Of a DNA stretch of 64,000 nucleotides, positions 43,498 to 52,620 are shown one piece after another. Position 1 is the first letter of the stretch; each line of letters opens with the position of its first letter. The position numbers and the translations under genes are program-made. Under the pieces are notes generated by a model. That model saw only the letters and a list, made by a program, of their open reading frames with translations, was not told the origin of the DNA and did not search any database. Source of the DNA: Streptomyces sp. NBC_01717 (GTDB taxonomy: Bacteria > Actinomycetota > Actinomycetes > Streptomycetales > Streptomycetaceae); assembly GCF_036248255.1 (NCBI RefSeq), contig NZ_CP109178.1, positions 7,941,001 to 8,005,000 on the forward strand. The letters run 5' to 3'.

Positions 43498-44205
43498 CTA
43501 CAGATCGGTACCGGCGTTGCCGTCGTCGCTCGAGGAGTCTCGCTGCTTGGCCTCACCCTGGCCGGAAGCGTCCTTCTCCTGCTTGTCCAAGAGCTCCAGG
43601 AGCGCGACGTCTGCCTTTTGCTGATCCTCCTTCGTCAGTTCAAGAGGTGCGTTGTTGTAGACGGCGTACCGGACGGGATCAATGATGTTGGTGGTCCTCA
43701 AGGTGAACGTCACAAGCGGGCGCCACCCCTTTCTGTGGCCAACCCTCACTTGAACTTGGACCTTGTAGTCACGGGCCTCCGGAACGAGCCCAGGAAACGG
43801 TGCCTCAAACTCAATGAAGAGTTGTTGAGCTGCTCTGCCGGCCACAACGAATCCGGCTGGCAACTTCGCTTCCTCGTCCGGCCCGGGTTGAAGCCGAGAC
43901 GGTGAAGACATCCACAGGAGTGGTAGATGAGAGGCGGGCTCATCAGGGAAGGTGAGCCTGAGATCCTGTACAACTATCGGCTTGGCACCGGTGTTGTGAA
44001 GGACGAGCGGTAGCCGCAGGCGAACCAGAGAGGAGGTGAAAGTCGCCGCAAAAGAATGAGGCTCCCACGACTTCAAGCGCCCTTGCCTGGAATTGAGCCA
44101 CCAGAATGAGGCGACGGTGAAGACCAGTGCGCAGACCGACACGACGGCGGCGCCAGAAATCGATGAGAACGCATGCTGATCAGCAGCGGTCATCAGCGGG
44201 GACAC
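43498..44205 (-). CDS. Single-pass membrane protein of unknown function
   Basis: A 235-aa protein with one N-terminal membrane helix (AAVVSVCALVFTVASFWWL, about 19-37). A beta-rich soluble domain (VRLRLPLVLHNTGAKPIVVQDLRLTF) resembles an immunoglobulin-like fold, and the C-terminus is charged and Lys/Glu/Asp-rich. I do not recognise a family. The start is weak (GTG at 44205 or ATG at 44193). No linked neighbour explains it. Confidence 0.6.
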   Translation of the reverse strand: MSPLMTAADQHAFSSISGAAVVSVCALVFTVASFWWLNSRQGRLKSWEPHSFAATFTSSLVRLRLPLVLHNTGAKPIVVQDLRLTFPDEPASHLPLLWMSSPSRLQPGPDEEAKLPAGFVVAGRAAQQLFIEFEAPFPGLVPEARDYKVQVQVRVGHRKGWRPLVTFTLRTTNIIDPVRYAVYNNAPLELTKEDQQKADVALLELLDKQEKDASGQGEAKQRDSSSDDGNAGTDL

Positions 44206-44340
44206 ACATTCAGTGTGCCAGCCTCAGGAGGGGCACGCTAACCGTTGCCCATGGGCCTGCAGTCAGTCAGGGCGGTCTCGGCCTGCAGCGGCACATTTGC
44301 TGCAATCGCGGCTAAATCCCGGCGCCCGAGCAGGGAAACC

Positions 44341-44763
44341 TCAGCCCTTGGCGAGGAGGTGCCTCAGCAGCGCGTCCGAGTCGATGTGCTCGGACTCGGA
44401 CCCTGTAGGCACGTGCGCCTCCGTTTCCTGCAGGAACTTCTTGAGGTCCTGCTCCGGAGCTTCGAGCAGCGCCACACCATCTGGTGGCTTGAGGACGATG
44501 TACACGGACCCGCGGTCGCGCTCGCCGGCTGGCCAGAGCCGAACATCACCCTCGCCGACGGGGCCCTTCAGACCCTCGATCAGTAGATCGCGTCCGATGA
44601 TCCATTCCACCGCTTCATCGCTATCGTCCAGGGTGAACGCGGCACGAACGGCATAAGGATCACTAGGCTCGTACCGCAGCCTCATGTACATGGACAGGGA
44701 AATTTCGTGCGAGACGACAAGCTGTACGGGTAGACCGGGTATCACGGTTCTCATTGACTTCAT
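44341..44763 (-). CDS. SsgA-like (SALP) sporulation/cell-division protein, second copy
   Basis: A 140-aa SsgA-family protein. It shares with the first (40098) the core MRLRYEPSDPYAVRAAF, WIIGRDLLIEGLKG and ALLEAPEQDLKKFLQETEA, and starts MKSMRTVI where the other starts MKSLRTVV. AGGAG lies 8 bases before the ATG. The two are probably paralogues from a local duplication, now in opposite orientation about 4 kb apart. Confidence 0.9.
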   Translation of the reverse strand: MKSMRTVIPGLPVQLVVSHEISLSMYMRLRYEPSDPYAVRAAFTLDDSDEAVEWIIGRDLLIEGLKGPVGEGDVRLWPAGERDRGSVYIVLKPPDGVALLEAPEQDLKKFLQETEAHVPTGSESEHIDSDALLRHLLAKG

Positions 44764-45200
44764 GGGTTCGCTCCTGGTGCCTCGAGCCATAGGGGGATGG
44801 CTGCAGCGGGACCGGCGACGGAAGGCACGACAGCGCTCGCAGTAGCTACATCTTGTGCCGTCGCCAGGGTGTCGGGCCGGTCGGCAGGAGCAGAGGCAGA
44901 GGAAGCCACTGCTGACGGCTGGGGCATTAGAGAGATGCAGGCAACCTCGGTTGCCGGGCAAGAGTCTGTTCGTGCAAGGGGTCACTGCCCTGCCGGTCGC
45001 TGTAGCGGCTTCGGAGTGTTGAGTTCCATCGCGCTAGGGATGTGTACCGGGGTCCCAGGTACGAGACGGCCTCGCCGCGCGAGGGCCCACAGCCTGGCGG
45101 TATCTCTGCAGCAGTCGAGGCGCGCGTGTCGTCTTTGGGGCCCGCTCGTGGAGGCCGCGATGAGTACCTGTCCCCGAACCGGATCGGTAAGCCAGGCTGG
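44764..45200. other. Intergenic region, no supported gene
   Basis: About 440 bases upstream of the second SsgA-like gene and downstream of the small membrane protein. Open frames on both strands show no family and irregular codon use. Confidence 0.4.
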
Positions 45201-45237
45201 TGAGGTCGGGTAGCCGGGTCCCGGCTACCCGACCTCA
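45201..45237 (-). terminator. Near-perfect 18-bp palindromic hairpin
   Basis: Positions 45201-45218 pair with 45220-45237 around a single central base. It lies 45 bases past the stop of the minus-strand small membrane protein gene and probably ends its transcript. Confidence 0.65.
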
Positions 45238-45281
45238 ACTGGATCGCCGTCGCCGTGCCGCTGGCCTCTGAAAGGCCTCAC

Positions 45282-45563
45282 TCAACCGAGAGCGAGCACG
45301 AGGATGCAGACAAGGGCGATGACCGAGCCGGCGATTACCCAAACGAGCCCGAGGAACCGGGTGAGCTGCGCTTCGCGACGGTGTGTCCATGTCGACCAAC
45401 CAGGGGCCGGCGCGAGTCGGCGCGCACGCTGCTTCTCGGCCTGGCTGCGGGCCCAGGCTGAGCCCCACGGGGAGAGATGGAAGGCGCCGAGGAAGAGGAA
45501 CACCAGACTGACGACCAGCATGAATCCGAATATGAAGGGCGGCGGACCAGCCAGTGCGATCAT
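45282..45563 (-). CDS. Small membrane protein, unknown
   Basis: A 93-aa protein with two hydrophobic helices (about 8-30 and 70-92) joined by a basic loop (RSQAEKQRARRLAPAPGW), so both ends probably lie outside. I recognise no family. The ribosome site is poor, but the strong hairpin just downstream supports a real gene. Confidence 0.5.
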   Translation of the reverse strand: MIALAGPPPFIFGFMLVVSLVFLFLGAFHLSPWGSAWARSQAEKQRARRLAPAPGWSTWTHRREAQLTRFLGLVWVIAGSVIALVCILVLALG

Positions 45564-45869
45564 GGACTGATGGTGGAGTGCGGCATCCCCACGGTCAAGC
45601 GTTCCGCCACGGCGAAAGGCGCGGGTTGGCGGTCGCGGTGGTGACCGCGGTCATCAGTCTCGTGTGTGCTCACGGGAGGCCGGCTGGCTTGCGCGGCGGG
45701 ACTGTCGGCGGGTGATGCGCCCGGTGATCAGGGTGATCGCGGCCCAGTCAGTCGCCGCATGGCACGCGGCACCCTTTAATGACCCTGGCTGTAGCCACTC
45801 GTTGAGGGCCGCTATGAGGGCGGTCGCTTCCAGGAAGTCCATCAGAGCTACTTCGGGCAGGGGAGAAAA
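45564..45869. other. Intergenic region with a doubtful small frame
   Basis: About 300 bases. A minus-strand frame of 62 codons (45654-45842, MDFLEATALIAALNEWL) could encode a small protein or the end of a lost gene, but nothing identifies it. Confidence 0.35.
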
Positions 45870-45905
45870 GTGGGCGCCGGCACTCAGGAGAGCACCGGCG
45901 CCCAC
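45870..45905 (-). terminator. Terminator of the nitroreductase gene
   Basis: GTGGGCGCCGG (45870-45880) pairs perfectly with CCGGCGCCCAC (45895-45905) across a 14-base loop, 80 bases past the nitroreductase stop. The same 11-bp stem recurs at 53945-53980. Confidence 0.65.
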
Positions 45906-45985
45906 GGCATGGCACGTCTTACCGCCGACCACTCTCGGGCTGCTCGGCCTTCCGTTCCGGCGCGCCCAGGCGGCGGCAGGGGCCG

Positions 45986-46609
45986 TCAGACCCAGGCGAC
46001 GGCGTCCTCGACGGGCACGCGGGGCAGCCGCGGGAACCACGGGTCTGCACCGGGGTGACCGATGTTGACCACCAGATGCGAACGCCAGCTGGTACCGGTG
46101 AAGAACTCCCCATCCACGCCGGCCCTGTCGAAGCCCGCCATGGGACCCGCCGCGAGCCCCGCCGCGCGCACCGCGAGCAGGAAGACCCCGGTCTGCAGTG
46201 CCGAGTTGTAGGCCGCGATGCTCTCGCGCTTCTCGACCTGGTCGGCGAAGGCCGCTCGCAGCATGTCGCCCCGAGCCGGGAAGACCGTCGGCATCTGCTC
46301 GTGGAAGTCGACGTCGTACGCCAGGATCGCCACGGCCGGCGCACTGAGCGTCTTGGCCCTGTTGCCCTCGTCGAGATGCCGGCCCAGGCGCTCCTTGCCC
46401 TCGCGCGTGCGCACGAAGAGCACGCGCAGAGGCTGACCGTTGGCGGCGCTCGGCGACCAGCGGGCGAGTTCCCAGATCTTGGCGAGTTCGTCGTCGGCAA
46501 CATCCGTTGCGGCAAAGGTATTCGCGGTGCGGGCCTCGGTGAACAGCACCTTTCGCCCGGCATCGTCAAGGACGTCGAGGGCCTGCGGTTCGTAGTCGGT
46601 CATGTTCAT
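45986..46609 (-). CDS. Malonic semialdehyde reductase/nitroreductase (RutE-HadB type)
   Basis: A 207-aa FMN-dependent nitroreductase-fold protein. The pattern RTANTFAATDVADDELAKIW and WSPSAANGQPLRVLFVR matches the RutE/HadB subgroup, which reduces malonic semialdehyde to 3-hydroxypropionate with NAD(P)H; other substrates are possible. GAGAG precedes the ATG at 46609. A strong terminator separates it from the upstream acetoacetyl-CoA synthetase, so it is probably its own transcript or a read-through product. Confidence 0.85.
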   Translation of the reverse strand: MNMTDYEPQALDVLDDAGRKVLFTEARTANTFAATDVADDELAKIWELARWSPSAANGQPLRVLFVRTREGKERLGRHLDEGNRAKTLSAPAVAILAYDVDFHEQMPTVFPARGDMLRAAFADQVEKRESIAAYNSALQTGVFLLAVRAAGLAAGPMAGFDRAGVDGEFFTGTSWRSHLVVNIGHPGADPWFPRLPRVPVEDAVAWV

Positions 46610-46640
46610 GGTTTCTCTCTTACTTGGTTATGCGAATGGT

Positions 46641-46675
46641 GTGGTGCCGGGGCGGGTTGACCGCCCCGGCACCAC
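46641..46675 (-). terminator. Terminator of the aromatic-degradation operon
   Basis: A perfect 15-bp stem (46641-46655 with 46661-46675) with a 5-base loop (GTTGA), 82 bases past the stop of the acetoacetyl-CoA synthetase gene. Confidence 0.85.
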
Positions 46676-46757
46676 GCGGTGGGGACGGGGTTTGCGGAGC
46701 CGGGCGGGGCACAAGGACTCCGTGCTGTCACGTGGGCCCGTGGCCCCCTGGCCGATG

Positions 46758-48776
46758 TCATGTGAGGCGTGTTGACCGCTTGTTCCGCTCCGCGCCCAGG
46801 CGGGCGAAGTAGGCGATCAGGTCGGGGTCGTCGACCGCCGCGGGGTTCAGGACCTGCTCGGCGGGGACGCCCTGGAGCAGGCGCTTGACGGGAACCTCGA
46901 GCTTCTTGCCGGTCTTCGTGTGCGGGAGGGCCGGTACGGCGATGATCTCGTCGGGGACATGGCGGGGTGTGGCGCCGGCGCGGATCGCGTCGCTGATCCG
47001 GTCGCGCAGGGAGTCGTCCAGGCCGACCCCGTCGGCGAGGACCACGAAGAGCGGCATCCAGTAGCCGCCGTCGGGTTCCTCCGCGCCGATGACGAGGGCC
47101 TCGGTGATCTCCGGGAGGCGTTCGACGGCGTCGTGGATGTCGGCGCTGCCCATGCGCACGCCGTTACGGTTGAGGGTGGCGTCGGAGCGGCCGTGGACGA
47201 TCACCGAGCCGTGTGAGGTGAGGGTGATCCAGTCGCCGTGGCTCCACACACCGGGGTAGGCGCCGAAGTAGGCGTTGCGGTACCGGCTGCCGTCGGGGTC
47301 GTTCCAGAAGTACAGCGGCATGGACGGCATGGGCCGGGTGACGACCAGTTCGCCGACCTGGTCGAGGACAGAGGTGCCCGCGGCATCGTAGGCGGCCAGC
47401 GCCACGCCCAGATTGGGGGCAGACAGCTCCCCTACCCAGACGGGGGTCGTGGGGGCGCTGCCGGCGAAGGCGGAGACGACGTCCGTACCGCCGCTGGTGG
47501 ACGCCAGCTGGATGCCTGCGCCCACGTGGTCGCGGACCCAGGGGTAGGCGGATGCGGGCAGGGCGGAGCCGGTGGAGCCGATGACGCGGATGGCCGACAC
47601 GTCGTGCACGGAGGGTTCGATGCCCAGCTTGGCCATGGCCAACAGGTACTGGGGACTGGTGCCGAAGACGGTGACCTTGTGGCGGTCCGCCAGCTCCCAC
47701 AGGATGTCCGGTCGCGCCTGCGGTGCCGGGCTGCCGTCGTAGGTGCAGGTGGTGGCACCGGTCAGCAGGGCGGAAACGACCAGGTTCCACATCATCCAGT
47801 GGGTCGTGGTGTACCACAGCAGGCGGTCCCCGACGCCCAGATCGGTGTGCAGGCCGAGGATCTTGAAGTGCTCGAGCAGGACCCCGCCGTGGCCATGGAC
47901 GATGCCCTTGGGCAGTCCGGTGGTGCCGGAGGAGAACACCACCCAAAGAGGGTGATCGAACGGCACCTGGGCAAAAGAGAGGTCCTCGGTGCGGGTGGCC
48001 GCGTCCTCCCAGGGCACCGTCAGCCCCGGGTGCCCGGCCTTGGGCCAGGCAAGGCCCACGTGCTCCACGCGCACCGTGGCCTTCAGCGTGGGCAAGGCGC
48101 GGGCCAGTTCGAGCGAGGCGGTCCGGCGGTCGTGTGCGGTGCCGTTGAAGCGGTAGCCGTCCGCGGTGATCAGCACCGTGGGTTCGAGCTGAGCGAAGCG
48201 GTCGGCGGCGGCCTTGGGCGCATAGTCCTGGCCGCACACCGACCACACCGCGCCGAGACTGGCGGTGGCGAGGAAGGCGATGACGGCATGGGGGGTGTTG
48301 GGCAGGTAACCCACCACCCGGTCGCCCTGTCCGACGCCCAGGTCGCGCAGGGTGGCGGCGACGGAGGCGACCCTGGCGCGCAGCTCACGGCCCGTGATCT
48401 CGTAGCCGGCTCCGGTCTCGTCCAGCGCGGTGATCGCGGGAGCGTCCGGCTGCAAATTGCGCAGCGCGTGGTGAGCGTAATTGAGCGTAGCGCCGGGGAA
48501 CCAGCGGGCGCCGGGCATGGTCTCCTCGTCCAGCACCCGCTCGTACCCGGTCGCCGCGTCGATGTCGAAGTACTCCCACACCGTCTCCCAGAACCCTTCC
48601 AGGTCGGTGACGGACCAGTCGTACAGGGCTTGGTAATCGGTGGGGTCCTGGATCCCTTCGGTGCCCTGGTGGCGGGCCGCCCATCGGGCGAAGTCCGCGA
48701 TACGGCTGCGGGCGGCCGTCTTCGGGGCGGGGGTGAAGAAAGGTTCCGGGTGCGGCGTGGGGTGCGGGGTGGTCAT
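46758..48776 (-). CDS. Acetoacetyl-CoA synthetase
   Basis: A 672-aa adenylate-forming ligase that activates acetoacetate (ATP to AMP) to acetoacetyl-CoA. The N-terminal ACS domain (FWETVWEYFDI) is present, as are the P-loop SSGTTGLPKGIVHGHGG, the adenylate motif YFWNDPDG..RNAYFGAYPG..SHGDW and the catalytic Lys in HTKTGKKLEVPVK. It is the last gene of the operon, with its ATG overlapping the hydroxylase stop (ATGA). In this setting it may instead activate a small acid released by ring cleavage. Confidence 0.88.
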   Translation of the reverse strand: MTTPHPTPHPEPFFTPAPKTAARSRIADFARWAARHQGTEGIQDPTDYQALYDWSVTDLEGFWETVWEYFDIDAATGYERVLDEETMPGARWFPGATLNYAHHALRNLQPDAPAITALDETGAGYEITGRELRARVASVAATLRDLGVGQGDRVVGYLPNTPHAVIAFLATASLGAVWSVCGQDYAPKAAADRFAQLEPTVLITADGYRFNGTAHDRRTASLELARALPTLKATVRVEHVGLAWPKAGHPGLTVPWEDAATRTEDLSFAQVPFDHPLWVVFSSGTTGLPKGIVHGHGGVLLEHFKILGLHTDLGVGDRLLWYTTTHWMMWNLVVSALLTGATTCTYDGSPAPQARPDILWELADRHKVTVFGTSPQYLLAMAKLGIEPSVHDVSAIRVIGSTGSALPASAYPWVRDHVGAGIQLASTSGGTDVVSAFAGSAPTTPVWVGELSAPNLGVALAAYDAAGTSVLDQVGELVVTRPMPSMPLYFWNDPDGSRYRNAYFGAYPGVWSHGDWITLTSHGSVIVHGRSDATLNRNGVRMGSADIHDAVERLPEITEALVIGAEEPDGGYWMPLFVVLADGVGLDDSLRDRISDAIRAGATPRHVPDEIIAVPALPHTKTGKKLEVPVKRLLQGVPAEQVLNPAAVDDPDLIAYFARLGAERNKRSTRLT

Positions 48777-50407
48777 GGTGTGGGGCTCCTCGGCGGAGGG
48801 ACGGGCCGGGCATCGGCGATATGGCGGGCCGTGTGGAGCAGGGGGGCCCAGACGGCGGTGTCCGTGAAATCGCCGGTGCCGATGGGGACGGTGTCCATCA
48901 CGGCGCGGTCGGGGCGCAGCAGGACGGCGTCGGCTCGGCCGCGTGCCAGCCAGGTGGCCAGGGTGCCGTCGTCGCCCAGGTCGTCGATGTGAATCGTGGA
49001 TGCGCCCAGTGCCGTGGCCACAGCCGTCACCTGCGGGGTGGGTGGCACGGCGGTCAGGACGGCGAAGGAGTCCCCGAGGACGTCATCGAGGCGCACTCGC
49101 CTGCCGTCGCGCTGAACCCAGGGCTGCGGGCAGAAGGTGCCGGCCAGCACGCGGCCGGTCAGCCGGGGACGGCGGCGTACCAGCGGACCGGCGGCCAGGG
49201 CGGGGCTGAGGTCGCGGCTCACCGCCGCGGTCACGCCGGGGATGCGGCACGCTGCGCCCACGACGGCCCGGCGGAGCGCTGCGGCGCGGTCCTGGCCGCC
49301 GGTCATGGCCCAGCCGACGGCGACCGCGACGCGGATCACGTGGCGGGCGTGCGGCTTGCGCTCGTGCTCGTAGGTGTCCAGCAGTCCTTCGTCTGCGCCT
49401 TGTTGGAGGACCCGGGCGAGTTTCCAGGTGAGGTTGTGGGCGTCGCGCAGGCCCGTGCACAGCCCCTGCCCGATGAAGGGCGGGGTGAGGTGGGCGGCGT
49501 CGCCCAGCAGGAAGACGCGTCCCCGGCGCCACCGGTCGGCGAGGCGGGCGCGGAAGGTGTACTGCGCCTGCCGAATCACCTCGAAGTCGTCGCCCGGGGA
49601 GGCATCGGACGGCAGGTCCACCCAGGGGGCGACCAGCTCGCGCAGGCGCTCCAGCCCGTCCGGACCGTCCAGGGGCTGATCGTCGGGCAGCCGGAACTCC
49701 CAGCGGTAGCGGTCTTCGCCGACGCGCATGAAAGTGGCCGGCTGGGTGGGGCAGCAGATCTGCTCGGCGCCTTCCCAGCTGCGCACCCGGAGGCTGGTGC
49801 GCACGTCGATGACTCGCCAGCTCTCCTCGAAGTGCAGGTCCTCCCATGTGGCGCCGATGGCGTCGCGGGTGACGCTGCCCGAGCCATCGCAGCCGAGGAC
49901 GGCATCGGCCCAAAGGTGCTCGTCCTCGTCGCTGCCGTCGCGGCGGAAGGTGACCCGGACCGGACCAGTCGAACCCTTTGCTCCATCTGCGTTCTGGCTG
50001 ACGGAAACGACCTCCACCCCGCCCCGCAGCTCACACTCGGGGCGGTTCGCCAGGGCGTCGCGCAGCAGGTGTTCCAGTTCGGGCTGGTCGAACATGCTGG
50101 TCTGCGGAAAGCCGTGATGTCCCTGCGGGGACCGCGCGATTTCGGCGATCACGCGGTGCCTGGCGTCCAGCAGCCGGAGCCCGCGTGCCGGGCGGGCGAG
50201 GGCGGCGAATTCCTCGTGGACGCCGACACTCTGCAGGATCCGGCGGACCTCGTCGTCCACGACAACGGCGCGCGGCAAGGGGTAGACGTCCCGGTGGCGC
50301 TCCAGGACGACGCTGTGTACTCCGCGTCGGGCGAGCAGGAGAGCGGCCGTGACCCCCACGGGTCCCGCACCGATGATCACCACTGGTGTCCGGGATGCGG
50401 CGCTCAT
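48773..50407 (-). CDS. FAD-dependent aromatic hydroxylase (MhpA-like)
   Basis: A 544-aa class A flavoprotein monooxygenase. The FAD fingerprint GAGPVGVTAALLLARRG is at residues 13-29, the internal DG motif is LGCDGSGS, and the FAD ribityl motif is FLLGDAAHLTPPFIGQG. The C-terminal thioredoxin-like tail suits the MhpA/phenol hydroxylase group. It would ortho-hydroxylate a phenol to a catechol for the dioxygenase encoded upstream, so it catalyses the first step of the pathway although it is third in the operon. Both ends overlap neighbours by 4 bases. Confidence 0.88.
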   Translation of the reverse strand: MSAASRTPVVIIGAGPVGVTAALLLARRGVHSVVLERHRDVYPLPRAVVVDDEVRRILQSVGVHEEFAALARPARGLRLLDARHRVIAEIARSPQGHHGFPQTSMFDQPELEHLLRDALANRPECELRGGVEVVSVSQNADGAKGSTGPVRVTFRRDGSDEDEHLWADAVLGCDGSGSVTRDAIGATWEDLHFEESWRVIDVRTSLRVRSWEGAEQICCPTQPATFMRVGEDRYRWEFRLPDDQPLDGPDGLERLRELVAPWVDLPSDASPGDDFEVIRQAQYTFRARLADRWRRGRVFLLGDAAHLTPPFIGQGLCTGLRDAHNLTWKLARVLQQGADEGLLDTYEHERKPHARHVIRVAVAVGWAMTGGQDRAAALRRAVVGAACRIPGVTAAVSRDLSPALAAGPLVRRRPRLTGRVLAGTFCPQPWVQRDGRRVRLDDVLGDSFAVLTAVPPTPQVTAVATALGASTIHIDDLGDDGTLATWLARGRADAVLLRPDRAVMDTVPIGTGDFTDTAVWAPLLHTARHIADARPVPPPRSPTP

Positions 50408-51342
50408 GGGGTACCCGTTACAGAGGTCCGCTGCTCGCCGAGGTCGATCCGCCCGTCCGGGGTGGCGATCGTGGCGGTGATGAGGTCACCATTACGCAGG
50501 TAACGGGGGTTTTTGGCCTGGCTGTTGAAGAACGCCTTCCACTTCAGCGCGGGCGGCAGCAGTGCTGCGATCTTCTCGACAGGCTTGGGCGGGGCTTTCA
50601 GGGCCGTGCCGCCGGGCGTGCCGGTCAGCAGCAGGTCGCCCCGGTCGAGGGTCTGGAAGCGGGCGAGCAGGGTGAGGGCCTGCGCGGGTCGTACGATCAT
50701 GTCGGCGAGTGTGCGGTCCTGGCGCGGCTCGCCGTTGACCGACAACCGCAGCCGCAGGTTGAGCAGGTGGGCGAAGTCCTCGGGTTCCAGCAGGGCCAGG
50801 TACGGACCCGTCGGTGTGAAAGTTGGATAGGACTTGCTCTCGTAGAACTGGGTCTTGGTCAACTGGACGTCGCGGGCGCTGACGTCGTTGGTCAGGACGA
50901 GACCGGCGACGTAGCGCGGCAGGTCACTCTCTTCCACGACGGTGCCCACGGGCAGAGGTGCGCCCATGACGAGGGCGAGTTCCACCTCGTAATCGAGGAA
51001 CTTCACGTGTGAGGGGCGGACGATCTCCTCGTGCGGGCCGCTGACGGAGCCGGACGCCTTGCGGAAGAAGGTGGGCGGGATGTCGCCGGTGAAGCCCGAA
51101 TCCTTGGCGTGGCTGTGGTAGTTGACCATTTGGGCGACCACCCGGCAGGGGGTCGTGACCGGAGGCAGGGCCACCAGGTCGGCGACGGGCGTGCCGCTTT
51201 CGGCGGAGGTGGCGGCCTCGCGGACCGCGTCCCGGTCGGCGAGCAGATCGGCAGTGGTGACTGCCTGGGTCTCGATACGGACGGCGCGCTCGTCCCGGAC
51301 GGCCCACCAGCCGTCGGTGGTGCGCATAACGTTGGTGCTCAT
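50404..51342 (-). CDS. Fumarylacetoacetate hydrolase family protein
   Basis: A 312-aa FAH-fold enzyme. The metal-binding and core motifs are visible: SGPHEEIVRPSHVKFLDYEVELALV, split here as the Glu cluster DYEVELALVMG, then TNDVSARDVQ and LLTGTPGG. In meta-cleavage pathways the family acts as hydratase, decarboxylase or C-C hydrolase on the opened ring; which one applies here cannot be decided. Its ATG overlaps the dioxygenase stop and its stop overlaps the hydroxylase start. Confidence 0.85.
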   Translation of the reverse strand: MSTNVMRTTDGWWAVRDERAVRIETQAVTTADLLADRDAVREAATSAESGTPVADLVALPPVTTPCRVVAQMVNYHSHAKDSGFTGDIPPTFFRKASGSVSGPHEEIVRPSHVKFLDYEVELALVMGAPLPVGTVVEESDLPRYVAGLVLTNDVSARDVQLTKTQFYESKSYPTFTPTGPYLALLEPEDFAHLLNLRLRLSVNGEPRQDRTLADMIVRPAQALTLLARFQTLDRGDLLLTGTPGGTALKAPPKPVEKIAALLPPALKWKAFFNSQAKNPRYLRNGDLITATIATPDGRIDLGEQRTSVTGTP

Positions 51343-52484
51343 GAGCTCATCGCTTTCATCAGGCCCAGCAGGCGTGCGGGGTCGAGTTCGTTGTCGTCGC
51401 GCAGGGCCGTCATGACCTCGCGGAGCTTGGCGGGAGACGGGTTTGTGCCCAGGAAGTCGCGGGTGACCGGCGGGCCCCACTGGGCCAGGCCGCTCCCCGA
51501 CATCGGCGCCCAGCCCGGTTCGAGGTCGCAGGAGAACAGGTCGCCGTCGGCGAAGTGCTCCAGCATGAAGTGGTCGGGGTCGCGCCAGTAGTCGAAGAGC
51601 TGGCTGCCCTGGATGTGCCGGCCGATCCCCCAGCTGCGCCGGTAGCCACGCTCGGCAAGGTACTCACCGCCGACGGCGATCGCGTCGAGGTCGGTGACCT
51701 GGTAGGCGGAGTGGACATAGCCGGTTCCGGGTCCCAGGTGCAGGGCCAGCGTGTGGTGATCGACGGCCACGCCTCCCTGGTCGCACCGGATGAACGCCAT
51801 GGTCGGCCCGCGCCCGCGCTGCCCGTCCAGGAACAGGAAGTCGGACACGATCATCCCGAGGGTGTCCAGGTACCAGTCCAGGGTGCGGGCAAACACCCGA
51901 GTCTCCAGCACCACATGGCCCAGCCGCTGGATACGGGACGGCTCACGGGGCGGACGCTGGGCGGTGTTCGTACGACGGGGCTCGGTGCCGAAGTTGAGGA
52001 TCAGCGGCTGCTGCTCGGGCAGCGCGGGTAGCTGCTCGGCGCAGTACACGACCCGGACCGCCAGGCCCGAGGGATCGAGCAGGGCGACCGACTGCCCACC
52101 GCCAGGTACGCCGATGTCCCGGACGGTACTGCCGGTAGCGCGGGCGAGCCGGTCCAGGTCGGCCCGCTCGGCCGCGCGGAACGCCGGCCCGACGAACCGG
52201 GACGCACGCCCCAGCCGGATGACCATGCAGGGTGAGCCCGCGAACGTGCCGCGCAGCCACAGCTCCTTCTCGGTGCGGGCGGCGATCGCGAACCCGAAGT
52301 CACGCGCGAACACCTCGGCCTGGTCCAGGTCCGGCTTCTCGAACTCCAGCCAGGCCAGATCCGCCACCTTGAGCACGGGATTCCGGGAACGTCCGGGGTG
52401 CTCTCCGCGCAGGGCGCCCTGCTCACTGTGAAGGTCTTGGTGGGGCGTCGGGGGAGTGGCCCTGTTAACGGGGGTGTGGGACAT
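51339..52484 (-). CDS. Extradiol catechol 2,3-dioxygenase-type enzyme (VOC superfamily)
   Basis: A 381-aa two-domain type I extradiol dioxygenase that opens catechols next to the hydroxyls using Fe(II). The iron ligands are in the C-terminal domain: GHVVLE (His), YVHSAYQV (His) and HFMLEHF (Glu). The N-terminal half is a degenerate VOC domain, as in other members. It starts the operon with GGAGG before the ATG. It is divergent from a TetR gene across 136 bp of unusually AT-rich DNA, the probable control region. Confidence 0.88.
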   Translation of the reverse strand: MSHTPVNRATPPTPHQDLHSEQGALRGEHPGRSRNPVLKVADLAWLEFEKPDLDQAEVFARDFGFAIAARTEKELWLRGTFAGSPCMVIRLGRASRFVGPAFRAAERADLDRLARATGSTVRDIGVPGGGQSVALLDPSGLAVRVVYCAEQLPALPEQQPLILNFGTEPRRTNTAQRPPREPSRIQRLGHVVLETRVFARTLDWYLDTLGMIVSDFLFLDGQRGRGPTMAFIRCDQGGVAVDHHTLALHLGPGTGYVHSAYQVTDLDAIAVGGEYLAERGYRRSWGIGRHIQGSQLFDYWRDPDHFMLEHFADGDLFSCDLEPGWAPMSGSGLAQWGPPVTRDFLGTNPSPAKLREVMTALRDDNELDPARLLGLMKAMSS

Positions 52485-52620
52485 GGTGTCCTCCAAGCAA
52501 CATTGCCGTAATGAGAAAATCATCAACTTTGACTTGCTCATCGTCAATGGGTTCGGGCCAAATAATTGATAATCTCATCAGTAATGGCAGACTGATCGTA
52601 ACGGTTGTTACACTCGCCGT
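52485..52620. promoter_or_regulatory. Divergent control region of the aromatic operon and its TetR gene
   Basis: 136 bases, notably AT-rich for this genome. The TetR ATG directly follows TACACT at -12 to -7 and CGCCGT, without a ribosome site, suggesting leaderless initiation. ATGAG/CTCAT motifs and ATCATCA/TGATGA-like stretches recur, but I find no long perfect palindrome. Confidence 0.5.

Noticed and set aside
45654..45842. A 62-codon minus-strand gene
   Set aside because: No homology and no clear ribosome site; mentioned only in the intergenic note.
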